A stretch of 64,000 bases of DNA from positions 248,001 to 312,000 of the forward strand of contig JADJPZ010000003.1 in NCBI GenBank assembly GCA_016713025.1. The letters are read 5' to 3'. The notes under the pieces are model-generated. The model was not told the origin of the DNA. It did no database searches and worked only from the letters and a program-made list of their open reading frames with translations. The DNA is from Saprospiraceae bacterium (GTDB lineage Bacteria; Bacteroidota; Bacteroidia; Chitinophagales; Saprospiraceae). The position numbers and the translations under genes were made by a program. Below are positions 55,246-63,283 of the stretch, piece after piece (the stretch's first letter is position 1; every line of letters starts with the position of its first letter).

Positions 55246-56727
55246 TTAAGAAAGTTCAACCTTTAATGGATTTCTTCCATATACCCCGTTGGTTTTTCTC
55301 ATTATACCTAAGGGATTCTCATTTTTTAATTCCTCCGGCAGAAGTGAGTCAGGGCAATCCTGATAACAAATGGGCCTCACCCATCGTTTGATAGCTTCCA
55401 TACCAACAGATGTAAATCGACTATCTGTTGCAGCAGGATATGGTCCTCCATGTACAGTGGCATTACTTACTTCCACACCAGTTGGCACTCCATTAAAAAC
55501 TATACGTCCAGCAATATTTTTTGCAACGTCAATTAGATCTTTATTCACTTCGAGGTCATGGTCAGTGCCCATGATAGTGGTAGTAAGCTGACCTTTTAGC
55601 TTTTGCCATACGTGCATCAATTCTATTCTGTTTTCACAAACTATGATCATAGAAAAAGGTCCGAAAACTTCATGATGGAGGTCAGGATTGGCCAAAAAAG
55701 TATCAGCCGAAACTTTGGCAAGTACGGGACTTGCAGACATGGCTTCTTTCTCATGTGCATGATAAACTGTCTCCACACCTTTGTCCATCAGTATTTTATC
55801 CAAAGCTGCATAATAACTCTGATGTATACCTTCATGTAGCATTTTGTATGCTGGTATCATGGACAATTCAATGGCAAGCAAACTTATAAAATGATTGAGC
55901 GGACTACTTTTTACTCCTATCATGATCCCGGGATTGGTACAAAACTGACCGACTCCGATTGTAATTGATCCCGCAAAAGCTTTAGCCATCTCAGGTGCCC
56001 GATGGACAAGAGCGTCCTTTAGCAAAATGACGGGATTAGTACTTCCCATTTCAGAAAAAACAGGTATCGGTACTTCCCTTTTCTGAGCATAATCAAAAAT
56101 AGCTCTTCCACCTGTGAGGCTTCCGGTAAATCCCACCGCAGCGGTCAGTGGATGCTGAGTGAGGGTTTTTCCTATTTCAAAAGATGTCCCTCCTGCATGT
56201 TGAAATGTATGAGGATGTAGGCCACAATCATGTACCGCCTGCGTAATTGCACCTGCTACCAATTCAGAAGTCTTTGGATGCGAAGGGTGCCCTTTTACTA
56301 CCACAGAGCAGCCTGCGGCAAGAGCAGATGCTGTATCACCTCCAGCTGTTGAATATGCCAATGGAAAATTGGATGCCCCAAAAACCAATACCGGGCCCAT
56401 AGCTATTGTCATCTTTCTCATGTCTGGTCTGGGCAAAGGCTTTCGGTCAGGTATTGCAGTGTCAACGACTGCCTCAACCCAACTGCCTTCGGCCACCATG
56501 TCACCAAATGCCTTTAATTGTGCACATGTACGTCCTCTTTCTCCCTGAAATCGGCCTATGGGTAAATTGGTTTCTAAAGATGCAGTTTCCAATAAGTGAT
56601 CACCCAAATTTTCAATATTTTCAGCTATTTTGTAGAGAAACTCTTTTTTTACAGCACCGGAGACACTCTGGTATTGTAAAAAAGCTTCATACGACTGTTC
56701 CATTATTTTATTGAGTTCACTATACAT
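55246..56727 (-). CDS. Aldehyde dehydrogenase, 2,5-dioxopentanoate type
   Basis: The protein has 493 residues. It is of the NADP-dependent group that oxidises alpha-ketoglutarate semialdehyde to 2-oxoglutarate: LETNLPIGRFQGERGRTCAQ, MGPVLVFGASNFPLAYSTAG, VVVKGHPSHPKTS, catalytic Glu in SEMGSTNPVIL, and catalytic Cys in GQFCTNPGIM. The preceding gene on the strand, a DHDPS-family enzyme 10 bp upstream, makes the same semialdehyde in known pathways. Together they point to hydroxyproline or to glucarate/pentose breakdown. Confidence 0.88.
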   Translation of the reverse strand: MYSELNKIMEQSYEAFLQYQSVSGAVKKEFLYKIAENIENLGDHLLETASLETNLPIGRFQGERGRTCAQLKAFGDMVAEGSWVEAVVDTAIPDRKPLPRPDMRKMTIAMGPVLVFGASNFPLAYSTAGGDTASALAAGCSVVVKGHPSHPKTSELVAGAITQAVHDCGLHPHTFQHAGGTSFEIGKTLTQHPLTAAVGFTGSLTGGRAIFDYAQKREVPIPVFSEMGSTNPVILLKDALVHRAPEMAKAFAGSITIGVGQFCTNPGIMIGVKSSPLNHFISLLAIELSMIPAYKMLHEGIHQSYYAALDKILMDKGVETVYHAHEKEAMSASPVLAKVSADTFLANPDLHHEVFGPFSMIIVCENRIELMHVWQKLKGQLTTTIMGTDHDLEVNKDLIDVAKNIAGRIVFNGVPTGVEVSNATVHGGPYPAATDSRFTSVGMEAIKRWVRPICYQDCPDSLLPEELKNENPLGIMRKTNGVYGRNPLKVELS

Positions 56728-56737
56728 ATTTTCAAAA

Positions 56738-57640
56738 TTAAATTTTTGGTAATGCTGGTCTTATGGCTAAGGCATCCCGTATGATTTTCTCAATCTCATC
56801 ACGCTCTTTCCCTATCAAAGGCAACCTTGGCTCCCTGACATATTCCGAACCAATACCTTCTGCCACTTCAGCCAGTTTGATATATTGGACCAGCTTGGTA
56901 TGTATGTCCAATTCCAGTAATGGTAAAAACCATCTGTAAATTTTCAAAGCTTCATCAATTCTATTTTGCTTAATGAGTTTGTATATGACGACCGTTTCTC
57001 GGGGGAATGCGCAAACCAAGCCTGCAACCCAGCCATCTGCACCCATGACCAACTCCTCCATTGCAAGGGTGTCTACTCCACACAGAATTTTCAGCCTGTC
57101 GCCAAATTTGTTCTTTAGTCTGGTCACATTTGAAATATCCCGCGTAGATTCCTTTATGGCCTGTATATTCTTACTTTCGATCATTTCTTCAAACATCTCT
57201 AAAGTAACCTCCGTTTTATAATCTACTGGATTATTATAGATCATGACCGGCAGATCTGTCGAGTCTGCCACTGTTCTGAAGTACGTGACACACTCTCTGT
57301 GATCTGGTTTGTATCTCATCGGCGGCAACATCATCAAGCCCTGAGCGCCCCATTGTACTGCAAGTAATGCTTGTCTGAGCGCTTCTCTAGTGGACCCTTC
57401 AGCAATATTGAGCACTACAGGAATCCGTCCTCCCACTTCTTCAATAGTGGTTTTGACAAGGATTTCTTTTTCGCCTTCTGTGAGCGTGCTGGCTTCTCCC
57501 AGAGTTCCACCAAGTATGACACCGTTTACTCCTGCAGCAATCTGTGCGTGCAGGTTTTTTTTGTACAATGTGATATCTATTTCAATATTCTTATTAAATT
57601 TTGTCGTCAAGGCAGGGAAGACTCCATTCCAATTGATCAT
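56738..57640 (-). CDS. Dihydrodipicolinate-synthase-family lyase/deaminase
   Basis: The protein has 300 residues from the ATG at 57640. It is a TIM barrel of the DapA family, with GVNGVILGGTLGEASTLT, the Tyr motif MIYNNPVDYKTEV and the Schiff-base Lys in IQAIKESTRD. True DapA has GTTGE; here GTLGE is seen, and the pairing with an alpha-ketoglutarate-semialdehyde dehydrogenase speaks against lysine synthesis. Candidates are 1-pyrroline-4-hydroxy-2-carboxylate deaminase (hydroxyproline catabolism) and 5-dehydro-4-deoxyglucarate dehydratase. The sequence alone does not decide. Confidence 0.85.
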   Translation of the reverse strand: MINWNGVFPALTTKFNKNIEIDITLYKKNLHAQIAAGVNGVILGGTLGEASTLTEGEKEILVKTTIEEVGGRIPVVLNIAEGSTREALRQALLAVQWGAQGLMMLPPMRYKPDHRECVTYFRTVADSTDLPVMIYNNPVDYKTEVTLEMFEEMIESKNIQAIKESTRDISNVTRLKNKFGDRLKILCGVDTLAMEELVMGADGWVAGLVCAFPRETVVIYKLIKQNRIDEALKIYRWFLPLLELDIHTKLVQYIKLAEVAEGIGSEYVREPRLPLIGKERDEIEKIIRDALAIRPALPKI

Positions 57641-57749
57641 AATAATTTTTGTTATTTCTACAGGTAATTGAATAAACCACAAAAATAGATTATTTCAACC
57701 TGTGAACAAAAAAATATCCATCAATAAAATGGCTCATCACAAATAAAAA

Positions 57750-58071
57750 GGGTGTATTTCATTTTGTCGAGCCTCATTAAAAATCATCATTTTATTCGTG
57801 ATTCAGGCAAGATGCCTGAAAATATTGCATCGTAGCTAGAAGCTACGACGAACAAACGAAAATAGTGTTATGATAAGATTAAATTGACGGATGACTTATT
57901 ATATCTTTTCCATTTGCTCTTCGTTGATGAACCCCTTCCTTAGCTACGGCTAAGGTCGGGAACCATCGCCTTGATCAAAAGAAAAATATACTTATAATTG
58001 ATCCGTCATTCAACACTTAACATAGCACTGGATAAGAAATCGACCATTGTGCGAATAAATGAAATGCACCC
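57750..58071. repeat. Nested MITE-like element, GGGTGYATTTCATTT family
   Basis: GGGTGTATTTCATTTTGTCG and a near reverse complement (CGAATAAATGAAATGCACCC) bound 322 bp. Inside, AGTGTTATGATAAG (near 57863) pairs with CTTAACATAGCACT (near 58016), and TGACGGAT with ATCCGTCA, which suggests a second element. A hairpin (CGTAGCTAGAAGCTACG) and the core TAGCTACGGCTA..CGCCTTGATC are also present. It lies 110 bp upstream of the DHDPS-family gene. Confidence 0.7.
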
Positions 58072-58074
58072 AAT

Positions 58075-58102
58075 AAAAAAGCCCCGAAAATTCGAGGCTT
58101 TA
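58075..58102 (-). terminator. Intrinsic terminator after mscL
   Basis: On the minus strand AGCCTCGAA pairs with TTCGGGGCT around TTT, then six T. It lies 20 bp behind the mscL stop and just outside the MITE-like element. Confidence 0.85.
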
Positions 58103-58122
58103 AAATTCTATAATATGAAATC

Positions 58123-58503
58123 TTATTTTTTCAATAAATCTCTGATCTGAGTAAGTAATTCTTCCTGAGTTGGTCCGGCAGGAGCTGGTGGAGCTGGTGG
58201 GTTTATCTTCTTGTACACTTGCATGACATAATACAGGATAATTGAAAGTATCAAAAAGTTTATTATGGTATTGATCCATTTACCATAGTTAATCGCAACT
58301 TCAGGTGCATCACCTTCTGCAGCTTTAAGTACAAACTTCAGATCCCCAAAATCTATTCCACCTACAAGCAAGCCTAATGGAGGCATGATGATGTCTTCAG
58401 TAAATGATGATACAATGCTACCAAAAGCACCGGCAACAATGACGGCAATGGCCAATTCAAGGATATTTCCTTTGAATAAAAAGTTCTTTAATTCATTTAG
58501 CAT
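58123..58503 (-). CDS. mscL: Large-conductance mechanosensitive channel
   Basis: The protein has 126 residues with two transmembrane helices. It is the pressure-release channel of the inner membrane, opened by low-osmolarity shock. Family marks are KNFLFKGNILELAIAVIVAG, AFGSIVSSFTEDIIMPPLG and, after a periplasmic loop, YGKWINTIINFLILSIILYY. The Pro-rich linker (NPPAPPAPAGPTQEE) and C-terminal helix (LLTQIRDLLKK) are typical. It has its own terminator. Confidence 0.96.
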   Translation of the reverse strand: MLNELKNFLFKGNILELAIAVIVAGAFGSIVSSFTEDIIMPPLGLLVGGIDFGDLKFVLKAAEGDAPEVAINYGKWINTIINFLILSIILYYVMQVYKKINPPAPPAPAGPTQEELLTQIRDLLKK

Positions 58504-58726
58504 AATAAGTTGTTTTAAAAGTTAAAAAAATTGTTTTGTTATGACGAAGATACTCAAGAAAGTAACAATATTTATTAAATATTAAAAAAAAAATGTGCTC
58601 AAACAAATTTTGAAAGAAAAAATTGTTAAAATTGTTCTTGATTGTTGACTTTTCGTAATGCTGAATTGCATGTAAGCTTGAGTAGCATCACGGAGGCATC
58701 TCTTTAATTTTCCTAAAATAATATAA

Positions 58727-60127
58727 ATGCATTTCAGAATATTTTCATCAGACACTTATCTCAACAGAAGAACAGTGCTCAGACATGGTCTTGAGTCAGG
58801 ATTGATAGTACTCCTGGGCAATCAGGAAGCCCCAATGAATTATAAAGACAATACATATCATTTCAGGCAAGACAGCACCTTTTTATATTACTTCGGCCTT
58901 GATGTACCGGGTCTGTCTGCCGTCATTGATGTGGATGCAGGGCACGAATGTATCTTCGGCACAGATCTAAGTATTGATGATATCGTGTGGACCGGGCCTC
59001 AACCCAGCGTCAATGACATGGCTCAAAGTGTAGGTGTACATTCGACTCAGGATTACAACCACATCGAGTCCATCATCAAAAAAGCACTGAAATCAGGCAG
59101 GAAAATTCACTATTTGCCACCTTACAGGCATGACAATATCATCAGGTTGGCTCAATGGTTGGATATCTCTACTGAAGAAGTGATGCTCCAACCTTCCTTA
59201 CCTTTGATCAAAAAAGTCATAAGTCAGAGGAGCATCAAAGAGGATTGTGAGATTACTGAAATAGACCATGCAGTAAATATAACTACGGATATGCACCTGG
59301 CGGCTATGCAGCATGCAAAACCGGGACTGAAAGAGTATGAGCTGGTTTCGTTAGTACATCAGGAAGCAATAAAAGGTGGCGGCAATCTTGCTTTTCCCAT
59401 CATCCTGACAACAGATGGTCAAACCCTTCACAATCACTATCATGGCAATACTCTCAGAGATGGGCAAATGATACTCTGTGATGCAGGTGCAGAAAACGAC
59501 ATGCATTATGCCGGCGACATGACCTGTACTTTTCCGGTTGGACCTGCATTTACGTCAAGACAAAAAGATATATATCAGATTGTATTGGATACGCACACAA
59601 AGGCAGTAGAAATGTTGCAGCCAGGTATTCAATATCGTGACATCTATCTTCAGGCATGCAGAAATATCTTCAACGGATTAAAGTCACTCCATCTTACCAA
59701 AGGCGATGCTGACGAAGCAGTAGCAGCAGGTGCGCATGCTATGTTTTTCCAGTGTGGTCTTGGGCATATGATGGGATTGGATGTACATGACATGGAAGAT
59801 CTTGGCGAACAATACGTAGGCTATACCACCACTCTCAAAAAAAGCACTCAGTTTGGTATCAAATCACTTCGGCTTGCCAGGGAATTGCAATCAGGTTTTG
59901 TCCTTACCGTAGAGCCGGGTATATACTTCATACCTACACTCATAGATATGTGGCGTGCTGAAGGCAGGTGCAGAGATTTTATCAATTATGAAGTCCTCGA
60001 GAAGTACAAAGACTTTAGTGGTATCAGAGTTGAAGAAGATTTTCTGATCACGCAAGACGGATATAGACTATTAGGACGGTCGCTGCCCAAAACTATTGAA
60101 GAAATTGAAGATCTAAGGCGTAAGTAG
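58727..60127 (+). CDS. Aminopeptidase P-family metallopeptidase
   Basis: The protein has 466 residues and should cleave the bond before proline at peptide N-termini. The N-terminal creatinase-like domain (about 1-170) carries NTYHFRQDSTFLYYFGL. The catalytic pita-bread domain has the metal residues CDAGAENDMHYAGDMT (two Asp), CGLGHMMGLDVHDMED (His), TVEPGIYF (Glu) and GIRVEEDFLI (Glu). It is probably cytoplasmic, because it has no signal peptide. With DPP IV it would support the use of Pro-rich peptides. Confidence 0.92.
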   Translation: MHFRIFSSDTYLNRRTVLRHGLESGLIVLLGNQEAPMNYKDNTYHFRQDSTFLYYFGLDVPGLSAVIDVDAGHECIFGTDLSIDDIVWTGPQPSVNDMAQSVGVHSTQDYNHIESIIKKALKSGRKIHYLPPYRHDNIIRLAQWLDISTEEVMLQPSLPLIKKVISQRSIKEDCEITEIDHAVNITTDMHLAAMQHAKPGLKEYELVSLVHQEAIKGGGNLAFPIILTTDGQTLHNHYHGNTLRDGQMILCDAGAENDMHYAGDMTCTFPVGPAFTSRQKDIYQIVLDTHTKAVEMLQPGIQYRDIYLQACRNIFNGLKSLHLTKGDADEAVAAGAHAMFFQCGLGHMMGLDVHDMEDLGEQYVGYTTTLKKSTQFGIKSLRLARELQSGFVLTVEPGIYFIPTLIDMWRAEGRCRDFINYEVLEKYKDFSGIRVEEDFLITQDGYRLLGRSLPKTIEEIEDLRRK

Positions 60128-60167
60128 TTTCATCAGCTACCTACTTTATTCCAGCAATACCAGATCA

Positions 60168-60761
60168 CTAAGGTATGAGACTATGATAGAGTTCATTACT
60201 TATTGAAGCCTTACCTATTCCTGAAGGAAAAGTGATATCAATGATTCTCAGATTACCATTCTTCCCGATTTTGAAGGTACGCTTGGATATGACCTTCTGC
60301 ATCAACCATCCGATACCCAAAGCTACCGCACCTATAGCAAATGTTCCGGTAGTAAACGAATACTTTCCTGCCAAAGAAGCTATACCGCCAAAGACAAACC
60401 AGCCGCTACCAAAACCCAGAAATAAATGACCAAAGGCTTTAGCTGTTCTGTTGTAGATTCTAAAATGAGTTATGTCCTTTAATGGTACCATACCATCCTC
60501 GAAAACTAAAAGATCGTCACCATGTATGATATAGTCGATCGTCCTTTTTTGCCATTCATTGGGTCTGTCAGATGATTTGAAAGTGATCTCATCACCCGGA
60601 GCAAACTTTATTGCTTCTACCTGATGAGGCACTTCCAGCTGAAGGAGAATCTGTGCATGGCATTTTTCGGAAAAAAACTGACTGAAAACTAAAAATAAAA
60701 CCAAATACAAAGGTGTGCCTAGTTTTGCATTAAGAACTTCGAAAGAAAAATATTTTAACAT
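60168..60761 (-). CDS. Exported or membrane protein of unknown function
   Basis: The protein has 197 residues from the ATG at 60761. It starts with a signal-like helix (YLVLFLVFSQFFSEKCHA), then a strand-rich domain with APGDEITFKSSDRPNEW and ITHFRIYNRT, then two hydrophobic helices (HLFLGFGSGWFVFGGIAS and TFAIGAVALGIGWLM) and a basic tail with IGKNGNLRIID. I recognise no named family; similar proteins are, I believe, common in Saprospiraceae. A MITE-like end lies 23 bp upstream. Confidence 0.6.
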   Translation of the reverse strand: MLKYFSFEVLNAKLGTPLYLVLFLVFSQFFSEKCHAQILLQLEVPHQVEAIKFAPGDEITFKSSDRPNEWQKRTIDYIIHGDDLLVFEDGMVPLKDITHFRIYNRTAKAFGHLFLGFGSGWFVFGGIASLAGKYSFTTGTFAIGAVALGIGWLMQKVISKRTFKIGKNGNLRIIDITFPSGIGKASISNELYHSLIP

Positions 60762-60783
60762 TGGCTTGAAAATATATATTTTA

Positions 60784-60899
60784 GGGTGTACTTCATTTTT
60801 TCGCTCCACATAAAAAATCATCAATATTTAATTTCGCTCTTCAGGAAAGATGCCTGATTATATTGCATCGTAGCTTAGAAGCTACGACGAACTAACGGA
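60784..60899. repeat. Truncated copy of the GGGTGYATTTCATTT element
   Basis: It begins GGGTGTACTTCATTTTTTCG, similar to the left end at 57750. It shares GATGCCTGA..ATATTGCATCGTAGCT.AGAAGCTACGACGAAC (read in parts) and then diverges. No right end is visible within 600 bp, so it is a half copy. Confidence 0.65.
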
Positions 60900-61019
60900 T
60901 ATCAGATTCTTTAAAGTAAAATTGTAAGGCTTTAGCATTGTGTATTAACGTTTAAAATGAATACAAAGTTTAAAATGGAAATGGGTTAGTGAAAAGTGCA
61001 TAATAATCAAAAACATGGT

Positions 61020-61515
61020 GGCATATTATCTAAAAAAAGCTAGCTCAAGTGGCTTCGGTTTCTCCGCCGCGGCGGATGCGCTCAGCCACCAGTGATAGGA
61101 AAACTGAATGAAATGAAGCATAAGCAAGGTATTGGCTTAGTGATAATATCTAAAAAAAAGCTAGCTCAAGTGACTTCGGCTTATGATATGATACAGTTTT
61201 CTGCAAAATGGAGTTCTGCAGAGTTGTAGTAATCGCTCACCAGTCCTCCTTCGTGGGCTTAGTGGTTGATGGGCACTAAGATCGCTCACCAGTCTTCGCT
61301 TTGCTCAGCTTAGTGGTCGATGGGGATACCATTTTTTGAATTGTAAATTCTTAAAATATAGTATCGAAGTTGTAAACTTCGACAATCAGGCAATCAGGAA
61401 AGTGGCTTCGGCTCCTTCGCCGCAGCGAATGCACTCAGCCACCGTCTTTGAAACAGGTGATTGATTAATTACGGATTTTAAATTGGTCACCAGTCCTTCT
61501 TCGTCGGCTTTGTGG
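61020..61515. repeat. Hairpin-repeat cluster upstream of the thiolase locus
   Basis: It has three copies of a 40-bp hairpin unit, ATCGCTCACCAGTC...GCTTAGTGGTCGAT (about 61231, 61279, 61482). It also has a second hairpin type (GTGGCTTCGG...GCTCAGCCAC near 61051 and 61389), a direct repeat (ATCTAAAAAAAGCTAGCTCA near 61027 and 61148), and a TCGAAGTT.TAAACTTCGA hairpin near 61364. No ORF is credible. Confidence 0.7.
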
Positions 61516-61523
61516 TCGATTAC

Positions 61524-62726
61524 TTATACTTTCTCCAAAATGACAGCATATCCCTGACCTACTCCCACACACATGGTGACAAGGGCGTATCGCAAATTTT
61601 TTCTTTTCAACTGCAGTGCAGCAGTAAGTATGATCCTCGCCCCAGTCATACCTAATGGATGCCCCAGTGCGATAGCGCCACCGTTAGGGTTGACTCTCTG
61701 ATCGTCGTCAGCAACGTGCAAGGCTCTAAGACATGCCAATACCTGAACCGCAAACGCTTCATTGATCTCAATGATATCCATCTGGTCCATGGTGAGGCCA
61801 GCTTTTTTAAGGACCTTATTGCTGGCTTCCACAGGGCCGATGCCCATGACTGAGGGTTCAACACCTGCAATTGCTGAGCTCACAATTCTTGCCAATGGTG
61901 CCAGGTTGTGGTGCAATAATCCATCTTCAGATGCCAATAGGAGTGCTGCAGCTCCGTCATTGATGCCAGATGCATTTCCTGCTGTGACACTTCCATCCCT
62001 GAGGAATGCCGGACTTAATGCTGATAGTGCTTCTAATGTCGTTTCAGGTTTTATATACTCATCATCCTTGAAAATCCGGCTTTGTTTGCCTTCTTTAATG
62101 CTCACCGGAACGATTTCATCTGCATATATGCCACTTGCAAGAGCTTCAGCAGCCTTCTTCTGAGACCAAAGTGCAAATATGTCCTGATCGTTGCGACTAA
62201 TCCCATATCTGGCAGCAAGATTTTCAGCCGTCACTCCCATGGCATCAGTACCGTACATAGCGTGCATTTGGGGATTTACAAACCTCCAGCCAAAACTGCT
62301 GTCAAACAGTTCTTGATGACCACCATATGGTATCCCGGATTTAGACATGACCAAAGGAGCCCTAGTCATGTGCTCTACGCCCCCTGCTATCACTAACTGA
62401 GCATCTCCACATACGATAGCTCGGTGTGCCTGTACCACTGCCGACATCCCTGAAGCACACAATCTGTTGACTGTCTCACCAGGACAAGTATATGGCAATC
62501 CGGCAAGCAAGAGTGCCATACGAGCCACGTTTCTATTGTCTTCACCAGCCTGATTGGCACACCCTAATATGACATCATCTATCAAAGCAGGGTCAAGTGA
62601 TGGGTATCTCTCCAATAAAGTTTTCAATGGAATGGCTGCCAAATCATCAGCACGCACGGATGATAATGCGCCACGGAGTCTTCCTATCGGAGTTCGTACT
62701 CCGCCGATGATGTAAGATGTTTGCAT
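61524..62726 (-). CDS. pcaF: Acetyl-CoA acyltransferase, 3-oxoadipyl-CoA thiolase type
   Basis: The protein has 400 residues. It carries the catalytic Cys in NRLCASGM, the GHPLGMTGARI motif and the final Cys in MCVGVGQGYA. The phrases SSVRADDLAAIPLK, LGCANQAGEDNRNVARMALL and GWRFVNPQMHAMYGTDAMG are those of PcaF/PaaJ, which split 3-oxoadipyl-CoA in aromatic or phenylacetate degradation. Other pca or paa genes are not in the window, so a general thiolase role is possible. Hairpin repeats flank it on both sides. Confidence 0.85.
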   Translation of the reverse strand: MQTSYIIGGVRTPIGRLRGALSSVRADDLAAIPLKTLLERYPSLDPALIDDVILGCANQAGEDNRNVARMALLLAGLPYTCPGETVNRLCASGMSAVVQAHRAIVCGDAQLVIAGGVEHMTRAPLVMSKSGIPYGGHQELFDSSFGWRFVNPQMHAMYGTDAMGVTAENLAARYGISRNDQDIFALWSQKKAAEALASGIYADEIVPVSIKEGKQSRIFKDDEYIKPETTLEALSALSPAFLRDGSVTAGNASGINDGAAALLLASEDGLLHHNLAPLARIVSSAIAGVEPSVMGIGPVEASNKVLKKAGLTMDQMDIIEINEAFAVQVLACLRALHVADDDQRVNPNGGAIALGHPLGMTGARIILTAALQLKRKNLRYALVTMCVGVGQGYAVILEKV

Positions 62727-62784
62727 AGGTTGAATGAGTGAATAAGTGTGAAAATGTATTAATGAATCAGTCGCGTTTGATTTA

Positions 62785-63165
62785 TTATGAATCGCTCTCC
62801 AGTCCTCCTTCGTCGGCTTAGTGGTCGATACACCCTTTCGACTGAGAAGCGTCCCAAAGGGCGACTCTTAAGCGAAAAGGGTTGAATTATGAATCGCTCA
62901 CCAGTGCTTCTCTGTCGGCTTAATGGTCGATGGTTGCAAAGATCGCTCACCAGTCTTCGCTATGCTCAGCTTAGTGGTCGATGGGTACCATTTTTTGAAT
63001 TGCAAATTCTTAAAATATAGTATCGAAGTTATAAACTTCGACAATCAGGTTTTTATATGTTGAATTATGAATCGCTCACCAGTCCTCCTTTGTCGGCTTA
63101 GTGGTCGATGGGTCCAAGATCGCTCACCAGTCTTCGCTTTGCTCAGCTTGGTGGTCGATGGATAA
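62785..63165. repeat. Hairpin-repeat cluster downstream
   Basis: It has five copies of the ATCGCTCACCAGTC...TTAGTGGTCGAT unit (about 62791, 62890, 62941, 63070, 63119), some as tandem pairs of two sub-types (CTCCTTCGTCGGC and TTCGCTTTGCTCAGC in the loop side). The block ATTTTTTGAATTG.AAATTC, followed by the TCGAAGTT hairpin, is repeated from about 61330. The two clusters share parts and likely arose by duplication. Confidence 0.7.
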
Positions 63166-63283
63166 ATTTAAAAAGCCCCCTTCAATTGCTCGAAGAGAGG
63201 CCATCCCAAAAACCGATTTATCAAAAAGTGGAGGTCGTTTCCAACCTCCACTTATGTTTAGATTTTCAGATCATCAGCACCGA

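Noticed and set aside
61020..63165. CRISPR array
   Set aside because: The repeats are imperfect palindromes with irregular spacing and variable loops, no unique spacers of equal length, and no cas genes.
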